Positions 8,349 to 15,992 of a DNA stretch of 18,715 nt are shown in pieces. The stretch covers positions 1 through 18,715 of the forward strand of contig JAFADT010000040.1 of assembly GCA_023424585.1 (NCBI GenBank), written 5' to 3'. Every line of letters begins with the position of its first letter. The first letter of the stretch is position 1. The DNA comes from Pseudomonadota bacterium (GTDB taxonomy: Bacteria; Myxococcota; Myxococcia; Myxococcales; Myxococcaceae). Below the pieces are notes generated by a model. It did no database searches. It was given only the letters and a program-made list of their open reading frames with translations, and was not told where the DNA came from. The translations under genes and the position numbers were made by a program.

Positions 8349-9233
8349 ATGGAAGAGGAACGCCGAAGGGCCTGGGTGCCCTGGCTGGTGACGGCGCTGG
8401 TGACGGTGCTCGCGGGCCTGGTGCTCTACCTGTCGCATCGCAGCACGACGCGCGCGGACGCGGAGACGGCCGCGGCGGAGGCCCGAGCCAGCGACGCGGA
8501 GGCCGCGAGGCAACAGCTGGAGGCGAAGCTGGCCGCGCTAGAGGAGGAGCGCACGAAGCTGGCCACGGAGAAGGAGCAGCTCCACACGGAGAAGGAGCAG
8601 CTCAGCCAGACGGTGCAGGAGCAGGAGGCGGAGCTGACGCGGCTCAAGGCCACCTACGAGGACCTCCAGGACAAGCTGAAGAAGGAGATCGCCGAGGGCG
8701 CCATCCGCCTGTCCCAGGACGGAGGCCGGCTCCAGGTGGATCTGGTCGACAAGGTCCTCTTCGATTCAGGCGACGCCAGCATCAGCGCGCGCGGCCAGGA
8801 GGTCCTCACCCGGCTGGGTGGCGTGCTGTCCAAGGTGGAGGACAAGCTCATCCAGGTGTCGGGCCACACGGACGACTCGCCGCCCACGCAGAAGCTCCAG
8901 GCCACCTTCCCCACCAACTGGGAGCTGTCCGTCGCGCGCGCCGTCAACGTGGTGCGCTTCCTCCAGGAGAAGGGTGGCGTGCCCGCGAAGCGCATGCTCG
9001 CGGCCGGCTACGGCGACACGCGTCCCCTGGCGGCCAACGCCTCGCCGCAGGGCCGCGCGCGCAACCGCCGCATCGAGCTGCTGTTGATTCCGGAGCTGGC
9101 CGCCAAGCGGAACCCGGCCATCGCGAAGGCGGCGCCCTCGAAGGCGACGCCCGTGAAGGCGGCTCCCGTGAAGGGGACTCCCGCGAAGGCAGCCGCCGTG
9201 AAGCCCGCCGTCGGGAAGAAGGCGGGCCGGTAG
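8349..9233 (+). CDS. OmpA/MotB-type peptidoglycan-binding protein with coiled coil and Lys/Ala tail
   Basis: A 294-residue protein. A charged N-terminus (EEERRR) precedes one transmembrane helix (about 9-29). A long Ala/Glu/Lys/Gln coiled coil follows (about 36-118), then an OmpA C-terminal domain (about 125-246). The domain shows the peptidoglycan-binding pattern SGHTDD (171-176), NWELSVARA (190-198), GYGDTRP (220-226) and RARNRRIEL (236-244), closest to MotB-like domains. A low-complexity tail from about residue 250 repeats K-A-x-P. GGAGG upstream fixes ATG 8349. Expected topology: inner-membrane anchored, with coiled coil and OmpA domain in the periplasm gripping the cell wall. No MotA/ExbB partner is adjacent, so a structural tether is as likely as a stator role (inference). 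Confidence 0.9.
   Translation: MEEERRRAWVPWLVTALVTVLAGLVLYLSHRSTTRADAETAAAEARASDAEAARQQLEAKLAALEEERTKLATEKEQLHTEKEQLSQTVQEQEAELTRLKATYEDLQDKLKKEIAEGAIRLSQDGGRLQVDLVDKVLFDSGDASISARGQEVLTRLGGVLSKVEDKLIQVSGHTDDSPPTQKLQATFPTNWELSVARAVNVVRFLQEKGGVPAKRMLAAGYGDTRPLAANASPQGRARNRRIELLLIPELAAKRNPAIAKAAPSKATPVKAAPVKGTPAKAAAVKPAVGKKAGR
9123..9212 (+). repeat. 15-bp tandem repeat coding a Lys/Ala/Pro tail
   Basis: Six consecutive 15-bp units of the form GCGAAGGCGGCGCCC encode degenerate AKAAP/VKAAP pentapeptides near the C-terminus of the OmpA/MotB-like protein. Units differ by a few bases each. The repeat is in frame, so unit gain or loss would change tail length without breaking the gene. Confidence 0.75.
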
Positions 9234-9288
9234 GCACGCGCCCAAGGCTCCCCGCCGGGCCTGTCGCTGAAGCAAGGCATGGAGACCG

Positions 9289-9328
9289 CGGGCCCTGGTG
9301 ATTGTTCAACGCGGGGATGCAGGGCCCG
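9289..9328 (+). terminator. Inverted repeat between the ompA-like and second alcohol dehydrogenase genes
   Basis: CGGGCCCTG (9289-9297) and CAGGGCCCG (9320-9328) are perfect 9-bp arms with a 22-nt spacer, 56 nt after the upstream stop. The long loop makes it a modest terminator; it could instead be an operator for the gene at 9416. ATTGTTC occurs twice nearby (9301-9307 and 9333-9339). Confidence 0.35.
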
Positions 9329-9415
9329 TCCCATTGTTCGCTCCCCGGCCGTCCATCCCCCACTCCAGGTGCGCCCGCACTGCGTCATCCCCATCCCTCC
9401 CCGCGAGGAGGCGCC

Positions 9416-10432
9416 ATGGCCAGGAAGATGAGAGCAGCGCAGGTGCAGAAGGCAGGCGGTCCGTTCGAGCTCGTCGAGCGCGACATCCCCGAGCCCGGTC
9501 CCGGGCAGGTGCGGCTCGCGGTGGAGGCATGCGGCGTCTGCCACAGCGATGCCATCACCAAGGAAGGCTGGATGCCCATCCAGTACCCCCGCGTGCCGGG
9601 GCACGAGGTGGTGGGCCGCATCGACCGCGTGGGCCCTGGCGTCACGGCCTGGAAGGAAGGCCAGCACGTCGGGGTGGGCTGGCACGGAGGCCACTGCGGC
9701 CAGTGCGTGGCGTGCCGCAGTGGGGACTTCGTCACCTGTGAGAAGCAGCAGGTCTGCGGCATCAGCTACGACGGGGGCTACGCGGAGTACCTCGTCGCCC
9801 CGCAGGAGGCGCTGGCCCGGGTCCCGGCGGGGATGAGCTCCGAGGATGCCGCGCCGCTGCTCTGCGCGGGCGTCACCACGTACAACTCCTTGCGCAACAT
9901 GGGCGCGCGCCCCGGGGACCTGGTGGCGGTGCAAGGCATTGGCGGCCTGGGCCACCTGGCCCTCCAATACGCCCACAAGTTCGGCTACCGCACCGCCGCC
10001 ATCTCGCGCGGCGCGGACAAACGGGCCCTGGCGATGGAGCTGGGCGCGCACGAATACATCGACACGGAGAAGGGCCCTCCCGCCGAGGCCCTCCAGAAGC
10101 TCGGAGGCGCGCGCGTCATCATGATGACCGCGTCGAGCAGCAGCCTCGCGGGCGACCTGCTCGGCGGTCTGGGGCGCAACGGCACGCTGCTGCTCCTGGG
10201 CGCGGGCCCGGAGCCCATCCCCGTCAGCAGCCTGTCCCTGATCACGAAGCGCATGCGCATCCAGGGCTGGCCCAGCGGCGCGCCCCAGGACTCGCAGGAG
10301 ACCCTGGCCTTCAGCGCGCTCGCGGGGGTGCGCTCGCGCAACGAGGTGTTCCCGCTGGACCGCGCGGCGGAGGCCTACGCTCGGATGATGAGCAACAAGG
10401 CCCGCTTCCGCGTGGTGCTCAAGATGCGCTGA
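9416..10432 (+). CDS. Zinc-dependent alcohol dehydrogenase (medium-chain family), second copy type
   Basis: A 338-residue medium-chain zinc dehydrogenase. GAGGAGG directly before ATG 9416 fixes the start and excludes the open frame upstream. Catalytic zinc ligands: Cys42 (GVCHSDAI), His63 (PGHE) and Cys150 (APLLCAGVTTYNSLR). Structural zinc: Cys94, 97, 100 and 108. Rossmann glycines: GIGGLG at 174-179. After the second strand comes ISRGADKR rather than an acidic residue, which suggests NADPH over NADH (inference). It is clearly different from the dehydrogenase at 6923, with a different C-terminus ending NKARFRVVLKMR. It reduces or oxidises alcohols/aldehydes in the cytoplasm; the substrate is unknown. 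It converges with the small gene at 10477-10674. Confidence 0.93.
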   Translation: MARKMRAAQVQKAGGPFELVERDIPEPGPGQVRLAVEACGVCHSDAITKEGWMPIQYPRVPGHEVVGRIDRVGPGVTAWKEGQHVGVGWHGGHCGQCVACRSGDFVTCEKQQVCGISYDGGYAEYLVAPQEALARVPAGMSSEDAAPLLCAGVTTYNSLRNMGARPGDLVAVQGIGGLGHLALQYAHKFGYRTAAISRGADKRALAMELGAHEYIDTEKGPPAEALQKLGGARVIMMTASSSSLAGDLLGGLGRNGTLLLLGAGPEPIPVSSLSLITKRMRIQGWPSGAPQDSQETLAFSALAGVRSRNEVFPLDRAAEAYARMMSNKARFRVVLKMR

Positions 10433-10476
10433 AGCTGGCGGACTCGCGCCTGTCCGGGGCGCGGGAGGCCCCTCGC

Positions 10477-10674
10477 TCAGAGGGCTGGCCGCTCCACGTA
10501 CAGCTGGGCTTCCACCTGGCGTTGGAGGCCCAGCAGCCGGTCGAGCTTGCTCTTCAGCTCGTCGCGCAGCTCGCGCTTGTCGGTGTGGATGATCTCGTCT
10601 CGCAGCGCATCGATGCTCTCGGCCAGGGAAGCGTGGAGGAGTTGGATCTGCTGCGGGGACAGCTCCAGGACCAT
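10477..10674 (-). CDS. Small helical protein, 65 residues, unknown function
   Basis: ATG 10674 is preceded by GAGGG at good spacing, so the proline-rich extension upstream is not coding. The product has no signal peptide, cysteine or membrane segment. After a short LELSPQQIQLL start it is a run of Leu/Glu/Lys/Arg/Asp heptad-like sequence (about 8-58) that should form an amphipathic helix or short coiled coil, ending in QLYVERPAL. I do not recognise the family. It follows the pyrophosphatase gene on the same strand, 165 bp downstream of that gene's stop and behind its terminator, so it probably has its own promoter. Confidence 0.7.
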   Translation of the reverse strand: MVLELSPQQIQLLHASLAESIDALRDEIIHTDKRELRDELKSKLDRLLGLQRQVEAQLYVERPAL

Positions 10675-10800
10675 GGGACCCTCACTGGCAGAAGAACGAC
10701 GGTGATGCTTCTGCTGGAAGGGTAAGCACGCGCTCGCCCACCGCCCTTGATCCGCCCCGACAGCGCCTGGCCGGATGTCCGCTCTTCTACCGCCCGCGGG

Positions 10801-10825
10801 GCGGCGCCCGCCTCCCGGGCGCCGC
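10801..10825 (-). terminator. Terminator hairpin after the pyrophosphatase gene
   Basis: GCGGCGCCCG (10801-10810) and CGGGCGCCGC (10816-10825) are perfect 10-bp arms with a 5-nt loop. On the minus strand it begins 14 nt after the hppA stop. No T-run follows; stem strength alone makes it credible. Confidence 0.6.
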
Positions 10826-10839
10826 ACCCAGGGCGAGGC

Positions 10840-12918
10840 TCAGCGCAGCGCGATGAGCGAGGCCACGAGCAGCGACACGACGCTCATGACCTTGATGAGG
10901 ATGGCCACGCCGGGGCCCGACGTGTCCTTGAAGGGGTCGCCCACCATGTCGCCCACGACGGCGGCCTTGTGCACGGCCGAGCCCTTGGCGTGCCCCGGCA
11001 GCTTGCCCTTCTCGATGAACTTCTTGGCGTTGTCCCACGCGCCGCCCGCGTTGGCCATGTAGAGGGCCATGGTGGCGCCGACGACGAGCGCACCGGCCAG
11101 CAGGCCCGCCAGCGCGCCGGGGCCCAGCAGGTAGCCCACGAGCGGCGGGGCGACGATGGCGATGATGCCCGGGAAGATCATCTCGCGCAGGGCGCTCTTG
11201 GTGGAGATGTCGACGATCTTCTTGGGGTCCGGCTCGGCCTTGAGCTCCATCAGGCCCGGAATCTCACGGAACTGGCGGCCGATCTCCTCCACGATGGCGC
11301 CGGCGGCGCGGCCCACGGCGAGCATGGTGGAAGCGCCCACCAGGAACGGGAGGATGGAGCCCAGCAGCAGGCCCACGATGACGTTCGGGTTGGTCAGCTC
11401 CAGGCTCATCTCCGCCAGGCCGTTGGCCAGGCGCGTGTGGTTGACCTCCAGGTTGAACGCGGAGAACAGCGCGATGACCGTGAGCGTCGCCGAACCGATG
11501 GCGAAGCCCTTGCCGATGGCGGCCGTGGTGTTGCCCACCGCGTCCAGCTCGTCGGTGATGGCGCGCACGTCGGGGCCCAGGCCGGACATCTCGGAGATGC
11601 CGCCCGCGTTGTCGGAGATGGGGCCGTACGCATCCACCGTCATCACGACGGCGGTGCCGCCCAGCATGCCCACCGCCGACAGCGCGATGCCGTACAGGCC
11701 GAGCGCGCGATCCGCGATGTAGGCCACGAGGGCGATGGTGGCCATGGAGATGCCCACGCTCTCCATGCCGACGGCGAGGCCGCGGATGAGGTTGGTGCCC
11801 GCGCCCGTGATGGAGGACTCCGCGATGCGCTGCACCGGCGTGGACGAGGTGTAGTAGTCCGTGACGAGGCCGATGATGGCGCCGCCGAAGGCGCCCGCCG
11901 CCAGCGCCACCGTGATGGACTGGGACAGGCCGAACACGTTCATCAGCACGAAGGACAGGCCCACCAGGATGACGGGGGGCATGATGAGCGCGCTGCGCAG
12001 CACCTGCGCGGGGTTCATGTTCTTGAGCGCGCGCGCGATGAAGATGCTCAGCAGGCTGACCAGCAGGCCAATGGCGGACAGCGCCAGCGGCAGCACCACG
12101 CCCGCGACCTTCGCGTTGCCCGTCGCGTTCGCGTCCGCCACCAGGCGCGACAGCTGCGTCGCGTTGGCGGTCAGCGCAATGGCCATGGCGGCGACGATGG
12201 CGGCCACCATGGACTCGTAGATGTCCGCGCCCATGCCGGCCACGTCGCCCACGTTGTCACCCACGTTGTCGGCGATGACGCCGGGGTTGCGCGGGTCGTC
12301 CTCGGGGATGTTCTCGATGACCTTGCCGGCGATGTCGGAGCCGACGTCCGCGGCCTTGGTGTAGATGCCGCCGCCCACGCGCGCGAAGAGCGCGATGGAG
12401 CTGGCGCCCACGGCGAACGAGTGGAGGATGGGGGACAGCTCCGGGCTGGAGCGGAACACGTAGTAGACGACGCCCATGCCGACGAGGCCCAGGCCGGCGA
12501 CGGCGAGGCCCATCACGGCGCCGCCATCCAGCGCGACCAGCAGCGCGTTCGGCTTGGAGCCGGTGCGCGCGGCCTGCGCGGTGCGCACGTTCGCGAACGT
12601 CGCGGCCTTCATGCCGATGTAGCCCGCGAGCAGCGACAGGAACGCGCCCGCCACGAAGCTCGCGCTCGCGATGGGGCCCAGCGCCAGGCCGATGAGCACC
12701 GCGACGACCACGCAGTAGACCGCGAGCACCTTGTACTCGCGAACGAGGAACGCCATCGCGCCTTCGCGGATGTAGCCCGCGATGCGGTTCATGGTCGCGT
12801 CGCCGTCAGGGAGTCCCTTCACTCGGAAGTAGAAGAACGCAGCGAAGAGCAGGCCCACGGCGCCGATGACGCTTGGGGCGATTGCCCAGAAATTCGATTC
12901 GAGACTCGACAACTCCAT
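10840..12918 (-). CDS. hppA: Membrane-bound ion-translocating pyrophosphatase
   Basis: A 692-residue integral membrane pyrophosphatase that hydrolyses cytoplasmic PPi to pump H+ or Na+ outward. All catalytic signatures are present: the block starting at [10 protein letters not shown] (191) through [10 protein letters not shown] and [20 protein letters not shown] to about 236; VTDYYTS (352-358); [17 protein letters not shown] (428-444); and [14 protein letters not shown] (656-669). Many hydrophobic helices fill the rest. The segment [10 protein letters not shown] (462-471) has Ala466 and Gly469 where potassium-independent enzymes have Lys and Thr, so this is the K+-dependent type. Whether it pumps H+ or Na+ is not settled here. 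GGAGG before ATG 12918 fixes the start, removing a spurious 58-residue extension. The gene stands alone with its own terminator. Such pumps help under energy stress and scavenge PPi. Confidence 0.97.
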   Translation of the reverse strand: MELSSLESNFWAIAPSVIGAVGLLFAAFFYFRVKGLPDGDATMNRIAGYIREGAMAFLVREYKVLAVYCVVVAVLIGLALGPIASASFVAGAFLSLLAGYIGMKAATFANVRTAQAARTGSKPNALLVALDGGAVMGLAVAGLGLVGMGVVYYVFRSSPELSPILHSFAVGASSIALFARVGGGIYTKAADVGSDIAGKVIENIPEDDPRNPGVIADNVGDNVGDVAGMGADIYESMVAAIVAAMAIALTANATQLSRLVADANATGNAKVAGVVLPLALSAIGLLVSLLSIFIARALKNMNPAQVLRSALIMPPVILVGLSFVLMNVFGLSQSITVALAAGAFGGAIIGLVTDYYTSSTPVQRIAESSITGAGTNLIRGLAVGMESVGISMATIALVAYIADRALGLYGIALSAVGMLGGTAVVMTVDAYGPISDNAGGISEMSGLGPDVRAITDELDAVGNTTAAIGKGFAIGSATLTVIALFSAFNLEVNHTRLANGLAEMSLELTNPNVIVGLLLGSILPFLVGASTMLAVGRAAGAIVEEIGRQFREIPGLMELKAEPDPKKIVDISTKSALREMIFPGIIAIVAPPLVGYLLGPGALAGLLAGALVVGATMALYMANAGGAWDNAKKFIEKGKLPGHAKGSAVHKAAVVGDMVGDPFKDTSGPGVAILIKVMSVVSLLVASLIALR

Positions 12919-13298
12919 CCGTTCCTCCAGAGCAGTCCCGGGGGCCACTGACCGCTCGCCCCGCGGGGCGCTCGCGTGCCGCGCGAAATGTGCGGAGGGC
13001 CTATACGTGATTTCAGGGCAACCGGGGAGCCTCCTCGGAGCGGATCCACCTACCTGGGGGTTCCCCCATGGGAGGGGCTCAAAGGAGCCCATCGGGCCCC
13101 ACGAGGCCCATCGAGTGGCTTGAAGTGCCTGGATTCACTGATGATTCAGGGCGGCGCGGGGGGAGGTTTTGCCACCGCCACGGCATTGGAGCGCCCCGGG
13201 AGTTCCAGCCACAGCGGCATGCTGATTCATGGGGAGGGCGCACCTTCACGCGCGCTCGAAGCAGCTTGAGGCGGGCGTCGAGCCCCTGCGCGCCGTCC
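12919..13298. other. 380-bp region upstream of hppA with several small hairpins
   Basis: No convincing gene. This interval lies between the hppA start and the end of the hydrolase gene, both on the minus strand, so it should contain the hppA promoter and leader. Visible: GGGGG-TT-CCCCC (about 13056-13067); GGGCTC-AAAG-GAGCCC, a 6-bp stem with a tetraloop (13075-13090); and three GATTCA hexamers at 13132, 13143 and 13224, the first two 11 bp apart. AT-richer DNA at about 13125-13150 could hold promoter elements. No riboswitch class is recognised. Confidence 0.5.
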
Positions 13299-14993
13299 TC
13301 ACCGCGAGAGGAGGAGGTGCCGCAGCCGGGCCGTCTGGTCCGCGCTCCAGCCGTCGGGCCGCAGGAGCGCGACCCATCCGTCCACGTGCTCGGCGGTGTA
13401 GACGTGGCCGTGGCCGGCGGGCACCTCCATCCCCAGGGGGAGATCCGCGGTCACCTGCCAGAACGTCACGAAGGGGATCCACACCATCTGCCCGAGGACA
13501 TCGTCGCCTCGCGGCTCGCGCAGCCAGTCCGGCCGCTGCACCAGGAGGCGGGGACTCCACCAGATGATGGGGTCGGACGGGTGGAGCAGGTACAGCACGC
13601 GGGAGTCGCCCCAGGGCGCGGACGCGGGCGGGATGTCGCTCCCCGGCCGACGGCTGAAGCGGACGATGCGGCCGTGTCTGTAGATGGGCTCCACCTCGGG
13701 GCTCCCCGGATCCCGGTGGTCGGTGAACGCGCGATACAGGGTGTTGAAGTTCGGCGGCCCCACGAAGAGCACCCCGTCAGTGCGGTTGGCCAGGTCCCGC
13801 TCGCCGCTGAACGCGGTCTCTCCGCCGTAGGAGCCCAGGCTCTCTCCGAACACCAGCAGCTTCGGGCGCTGACCGGATGGAAGCCGCGACCAGCGCTCAT
13901 AGACGGCGTCGAAGAGCGCTCGACCTGACTCCCGCGCCCGCTCCTGATCCACCAGGACGGAGAGCCAGGACCACAGGTGCGAGTACTGCGTGGCGACGAT
14001 CGCGGAGTCACCCCGCGTCATGTACTCGAAGGCGTCCACGGCCTCTGGCACCACCCACCCGCTGCCCGTGGTCGTCACCACCAGCAGGTACGCGCGGTCG
14101 AAGCCGCCGGCCCGCTCCAGGTCGTCGACGGCGAGCGCGGCGCGACCCTCCGCATCCTCCGCGGAGGCGTAGCCCGCGTATGCGCGGATCGGCTCCTTCA
14201 CGGCGGTGCCATGGAACCGGGAGAGGTCCTCCACCGAGGGCCCCCGCCCGATGAAGTTGCGCCCTTCCCTCCCCAGGGACTCCCAGCGGATCAGCGAGCC
14301 CGGGCCACCCGAGCGCAGCGCCGTGCGGGGTGGGACCACGCCCTTGTCGGTCATCGTGTCCTGGACCGCCAGGGTGCGGTCCGCGGTGGAGATGAGCCCG
14401 TCCCACAGCACGCCGCTGGCCACCAGCGCGGTGAGCACCACGACGGCCAGTCCGCTCGTCGCCCGGGCCGCGCGCGGCCCCATGTGCCTCGCGAGCCGTC
14501 CGGACAACGCGCGGGTCACGGCGCGCAGCCCCCGTCCCACGGCGACGAGCAGGAAGAAGACGACCACCGCGACGAAGGGTGCGAGCAGATACCCGGCGCG
14601 GCCCGGCGAGGGCATGCCCATGAGCTCGCGAAGGCGCTGCTGCCAGTGCCAGCCGAGCAGCAGCGACGCCGTCAAGGCCACGCATGCCGTCACGAAGAAG
14701 CCCTGCCACGCCCGGCGACGGGGAGTCCTCGCGGGGCGGTCCGCGAACTCGCGCCAGAGCCACGCCCCCAGGCACCCCAGCCCGTAGCCGATGGCCGCGC
14801 TGAGGCCGCTGACGAAGCCCTGGAACGGTCCGCTTCGCGGCAGCAGGGACGGCGTGAAAGCCAGACATGCGAAGAGGAGCGCACCCCAGGACCCCGGCAA
14901 CGTGTATCGAAACCAGCGGGGCCAGGTCCGGCTCGCGCGCCAGGCCGGGCGCGTCACCGTGGGCTGCTCGGCGTGGGTGAGGAGGTGCTCCAT
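13299..14993 (-). CDS. Membrane-anchored alpha/beta hydrolase (Abhydrolase_9 type)
   Basis: A 564-residue protein. The N-terminal half has four to five hydrophobic helices (about 34-50, 58-80, 98-114, 135-155 and 181-199), matching the membrane domain paired with Abhydrolase_9. The C-terminal half is an alpha/beta hydrolase: the nucleophile elbow GESLGS with Ser385, a probable acid Asp474 in LLHPSDPIIWWSP, and a probable His530 in GHGHVY. The family is well known in actinobacteria and its substrate is not defined; esterase or lipase activity at the membrane is the usual expectation. ATG 14993 follows GGGAG and gives a normal N-terminus (EHLLTHAEQP, then a basic stretch before the first helix). 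It is divergent from the two short-chain dehydrogenase genes, across a 333-bp gap with a strong palindrome. Confidence 0.88.
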   Translation of the reverse strand: MEHLLTHAEQPTVTRPAWRASRTWPRWFRYTLPGSWGALLFACLAFTPSLLPRSGPFQGFVSGLSAAIGYGLGCLGAWLWREFADRPARTPRRRAWQGFFVTACVALTASLLLGWHWQQRLRELMGMPSPGRAGYLLAPFVAVVVFFLLVAVGRGLRAVTRALSGRLARHMGPRAARATSGLAVVVLTALVASGVLWDGLISTADRTLAVQDTMTDKGVVPPRTALRSGGPGSLIRWESLGREGRNFIGRGPSVEDLSRFHGTAVKEPIRAYAGYASAEDAEGRAALAVDDLERAGGFDRAYLLVVTTTGSGWVVPEAVDAFEYMTRGDSAIVATQYSHLWSWLSVLVDQERARESGRALFDAVYERWSRLPSGQRPKLLVFGESLGSYGGETAFSGERDLANRTDGVLFVGPPNFNTLYRAFTDHRDPGSPEVEPIYRHGRIVRFSRRPGSDIPPASAPWGDSRVLYLLHPSDPIIWWSPRLLVQRPDWLREPRGDDVLGQMVWIPFVTFWQVTADLPLGMEVPAGHGHVYTAEHVDGWVALLRPDGWSADQTARLRHLLLSR

Positions 14994-15326
14994 GCGGACT
15001 CCCGGGCAGGCGCTCGGCGCACGTGCGCTGGAGCCACCGGACGGCCAGGGAGACGCCTGGCGATGAGGCTCGCCGTCTCTCCAGGGCACACTCCAGAGGG
15101 TAGGCCCCGAGGCCGCCTCCCGGCAGCGTGCGCCCGGCGGGCCTGGACTGGCTCCGGCCGGTGGACCCTGCGCCCGCGCCTCATCAGGTGGGTGCCTCTG
15201 GCAAGGCCTGTCCCCTCCTCCGCATCCAGGCCGCACGGTTTGGCTCCATCGCGGCGGACGCTCCGTACTACCCTGCCTGCGGGCCGCGTGAGCTTGCGCC
15301 CGAGGAAGAGGGCACGGCGCTTGAGC
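14994..15326. other. 333-bp divergent region between hydrolase and SDR genes
   Basis: No convincing gene; open frames here are proline/arginine-rich shadows. It must hold the promoters of both the hydrolase (-) and the dehydrogenase pair (+). A perfect palindrome lies at 15017-15028, near the hydrolase start. The AT-richest stretch, with GGTTTGGCTC and CGTACTACCC at about 15238-15275, is a possible promoter for the plus-strand pair, though no clear -35/-10 is seen. Confidence 0.5.
15017..15028. promoter_or_regulatory. Perfect 12-bp palindrome upstream of the hydrolase start
   Basis: GCGCACGTGCGC is its own reverse complement and sits 24 nt before the hydrolase start codon, where a bound repressor would block transcription or initiation. 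The CACGTG core is a common dimer-binding shape. In GC-rich DNA short palindromes arise by chance, so this is a candidate only. Confidence 0.35.
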
Positions 15327-15992
15327 ATGCGGAACGTCGTCGTTGTTGGAGGCACGGGAGACATCGGGCGCGCGGTCACCCACAAGCTGCGCGCGGAGGG
15401 CATGCGCGTGGTGTGCGCCGCGAATGACGTCACGACGGAGACGCCCGACACCCTGCGGGTGGACATCACCCGCGAGGACTCCGTGCTGTCGATGTTCGAC
15501 AGGGCGGAGGCCGCGCTGGGGCCCCTCTCCGTGCTGATCAACTGCGCGGGCGTCGGCGTCTTCACGCCCCTCCACGAGACGTCGCTCGAGGACTGGAACC
15601 GGACCCTCGACGTGAACCTCACGGGCACGTTCCTGTGCGCGCGCGAGGCCTTCCGGCGGATGAAGTCCCGCGGCGGGGGACGGCTCATCCACATCGGCTC
15701 CGTGAGCGACCACCTCACGCTGCCCATGAATGGGGCCTACGCCGCGACCAAGCATGGGGTCCGGGGGTTGACCGGCGTCCTCAACGAGGAAGGCAAGGCG
15801 TTCGGCATCCGCGCCACCCTGCTGTCCCTGGGCGCCGTCTACACGTCCTTCTGGAGGTCCCGGCCGGAGTTCAGCCCCGCGGACATGCTCTCCGTCGAGG
15901 ACGTGGCCCAGTGTGTCTGGGAGATCTCCATCAAGCCTCCAAACGTGCGCGTCGACGAGGTGCGGCTCGTACCGCCCCAGGGGGTGCTGTGA
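15327..15992 (+). CDS. Short-chain dehydrogenase/reductase (SDR), compact form
   Basis: A 221-residue classical SDR, shorter than the usual 245-260. It shows the glycine motif GGTGDIG (8-14), NCAG (72-75, in place of NNAG) and VNLTG with Asn97. The catalytic Ser125, Tyr138 and Lys142 (AYAATK) have correct spacing. The loop after strand two is short (CAANDVTTETPDTLRVDI), which accounts for much of the missing length, and the C-terminal substrate lid is reduced. ATG 15327 was chosen, though an in-frame TTG two codons earlier has a comparable ribosome-binding site; a GAGG-type sequence lies in the preceding 25 nt. It overlaps the next SDR gene by one base (TGATG), so the two are translated together. 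Substrate unknown. Confidence 0.9.
   Translation: MRNVVVVGGTGDIGRAVTHKLRAEGMRVVCAANDVTTETPDTLRVDITREDSVLSMFDRAEAALGPLSVLINCAGVGVFTPLHETSLEDWNRTLDVNLTGTFLCAREAFRRMKSRGGGRLIHIGSVSDHLTLPMNGAYAATKHGVRGLTGVLNEEGKAFGIRATLLSLGAVYTSFWRSRPEFSPADMLSVEDVAQCVWEISIKPPNVRVDEVRLVPPQGVL

Noticed and set aside
9123..9212. Idea that the 15-bp repeats are a CRISPR or integration array
   Set aside because: Units are contiguous without spacers, in frame, and encode a low-complexity peptide tail.
8349..9233. Idea that the MotB-like gene is part of a flagellar or gliding stator operon
   Set aside because: No MotA, ExbB/TolQ or other motor gene is present on either side; neighbours are dehydrogenases.
10747..12951. 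734-codon open frame on the plus strand opposite hppA
   Set aside because: Its product is nearly all Arg/His/Ala/Asp/Gly/Gln without domain structure, as expected for the antisense of a GC-rich gene. The minus-strand pyrophosphatase has every family motif.
12976..13269. 97-codon plus-strand frame upstream of hppA
   Set aside because: No ribosome-binding site, Gly/Ser/Pro-rich sequence without structure, and it crosses the hairpins and likely hppA promoter.
13977..15992. Long plus-strand frame that includes the first SDR
   Set aside because: Only the part from 15327 looks like a protein. The upstream part is antisense to the hydrolase and low in hydrophobic structure.
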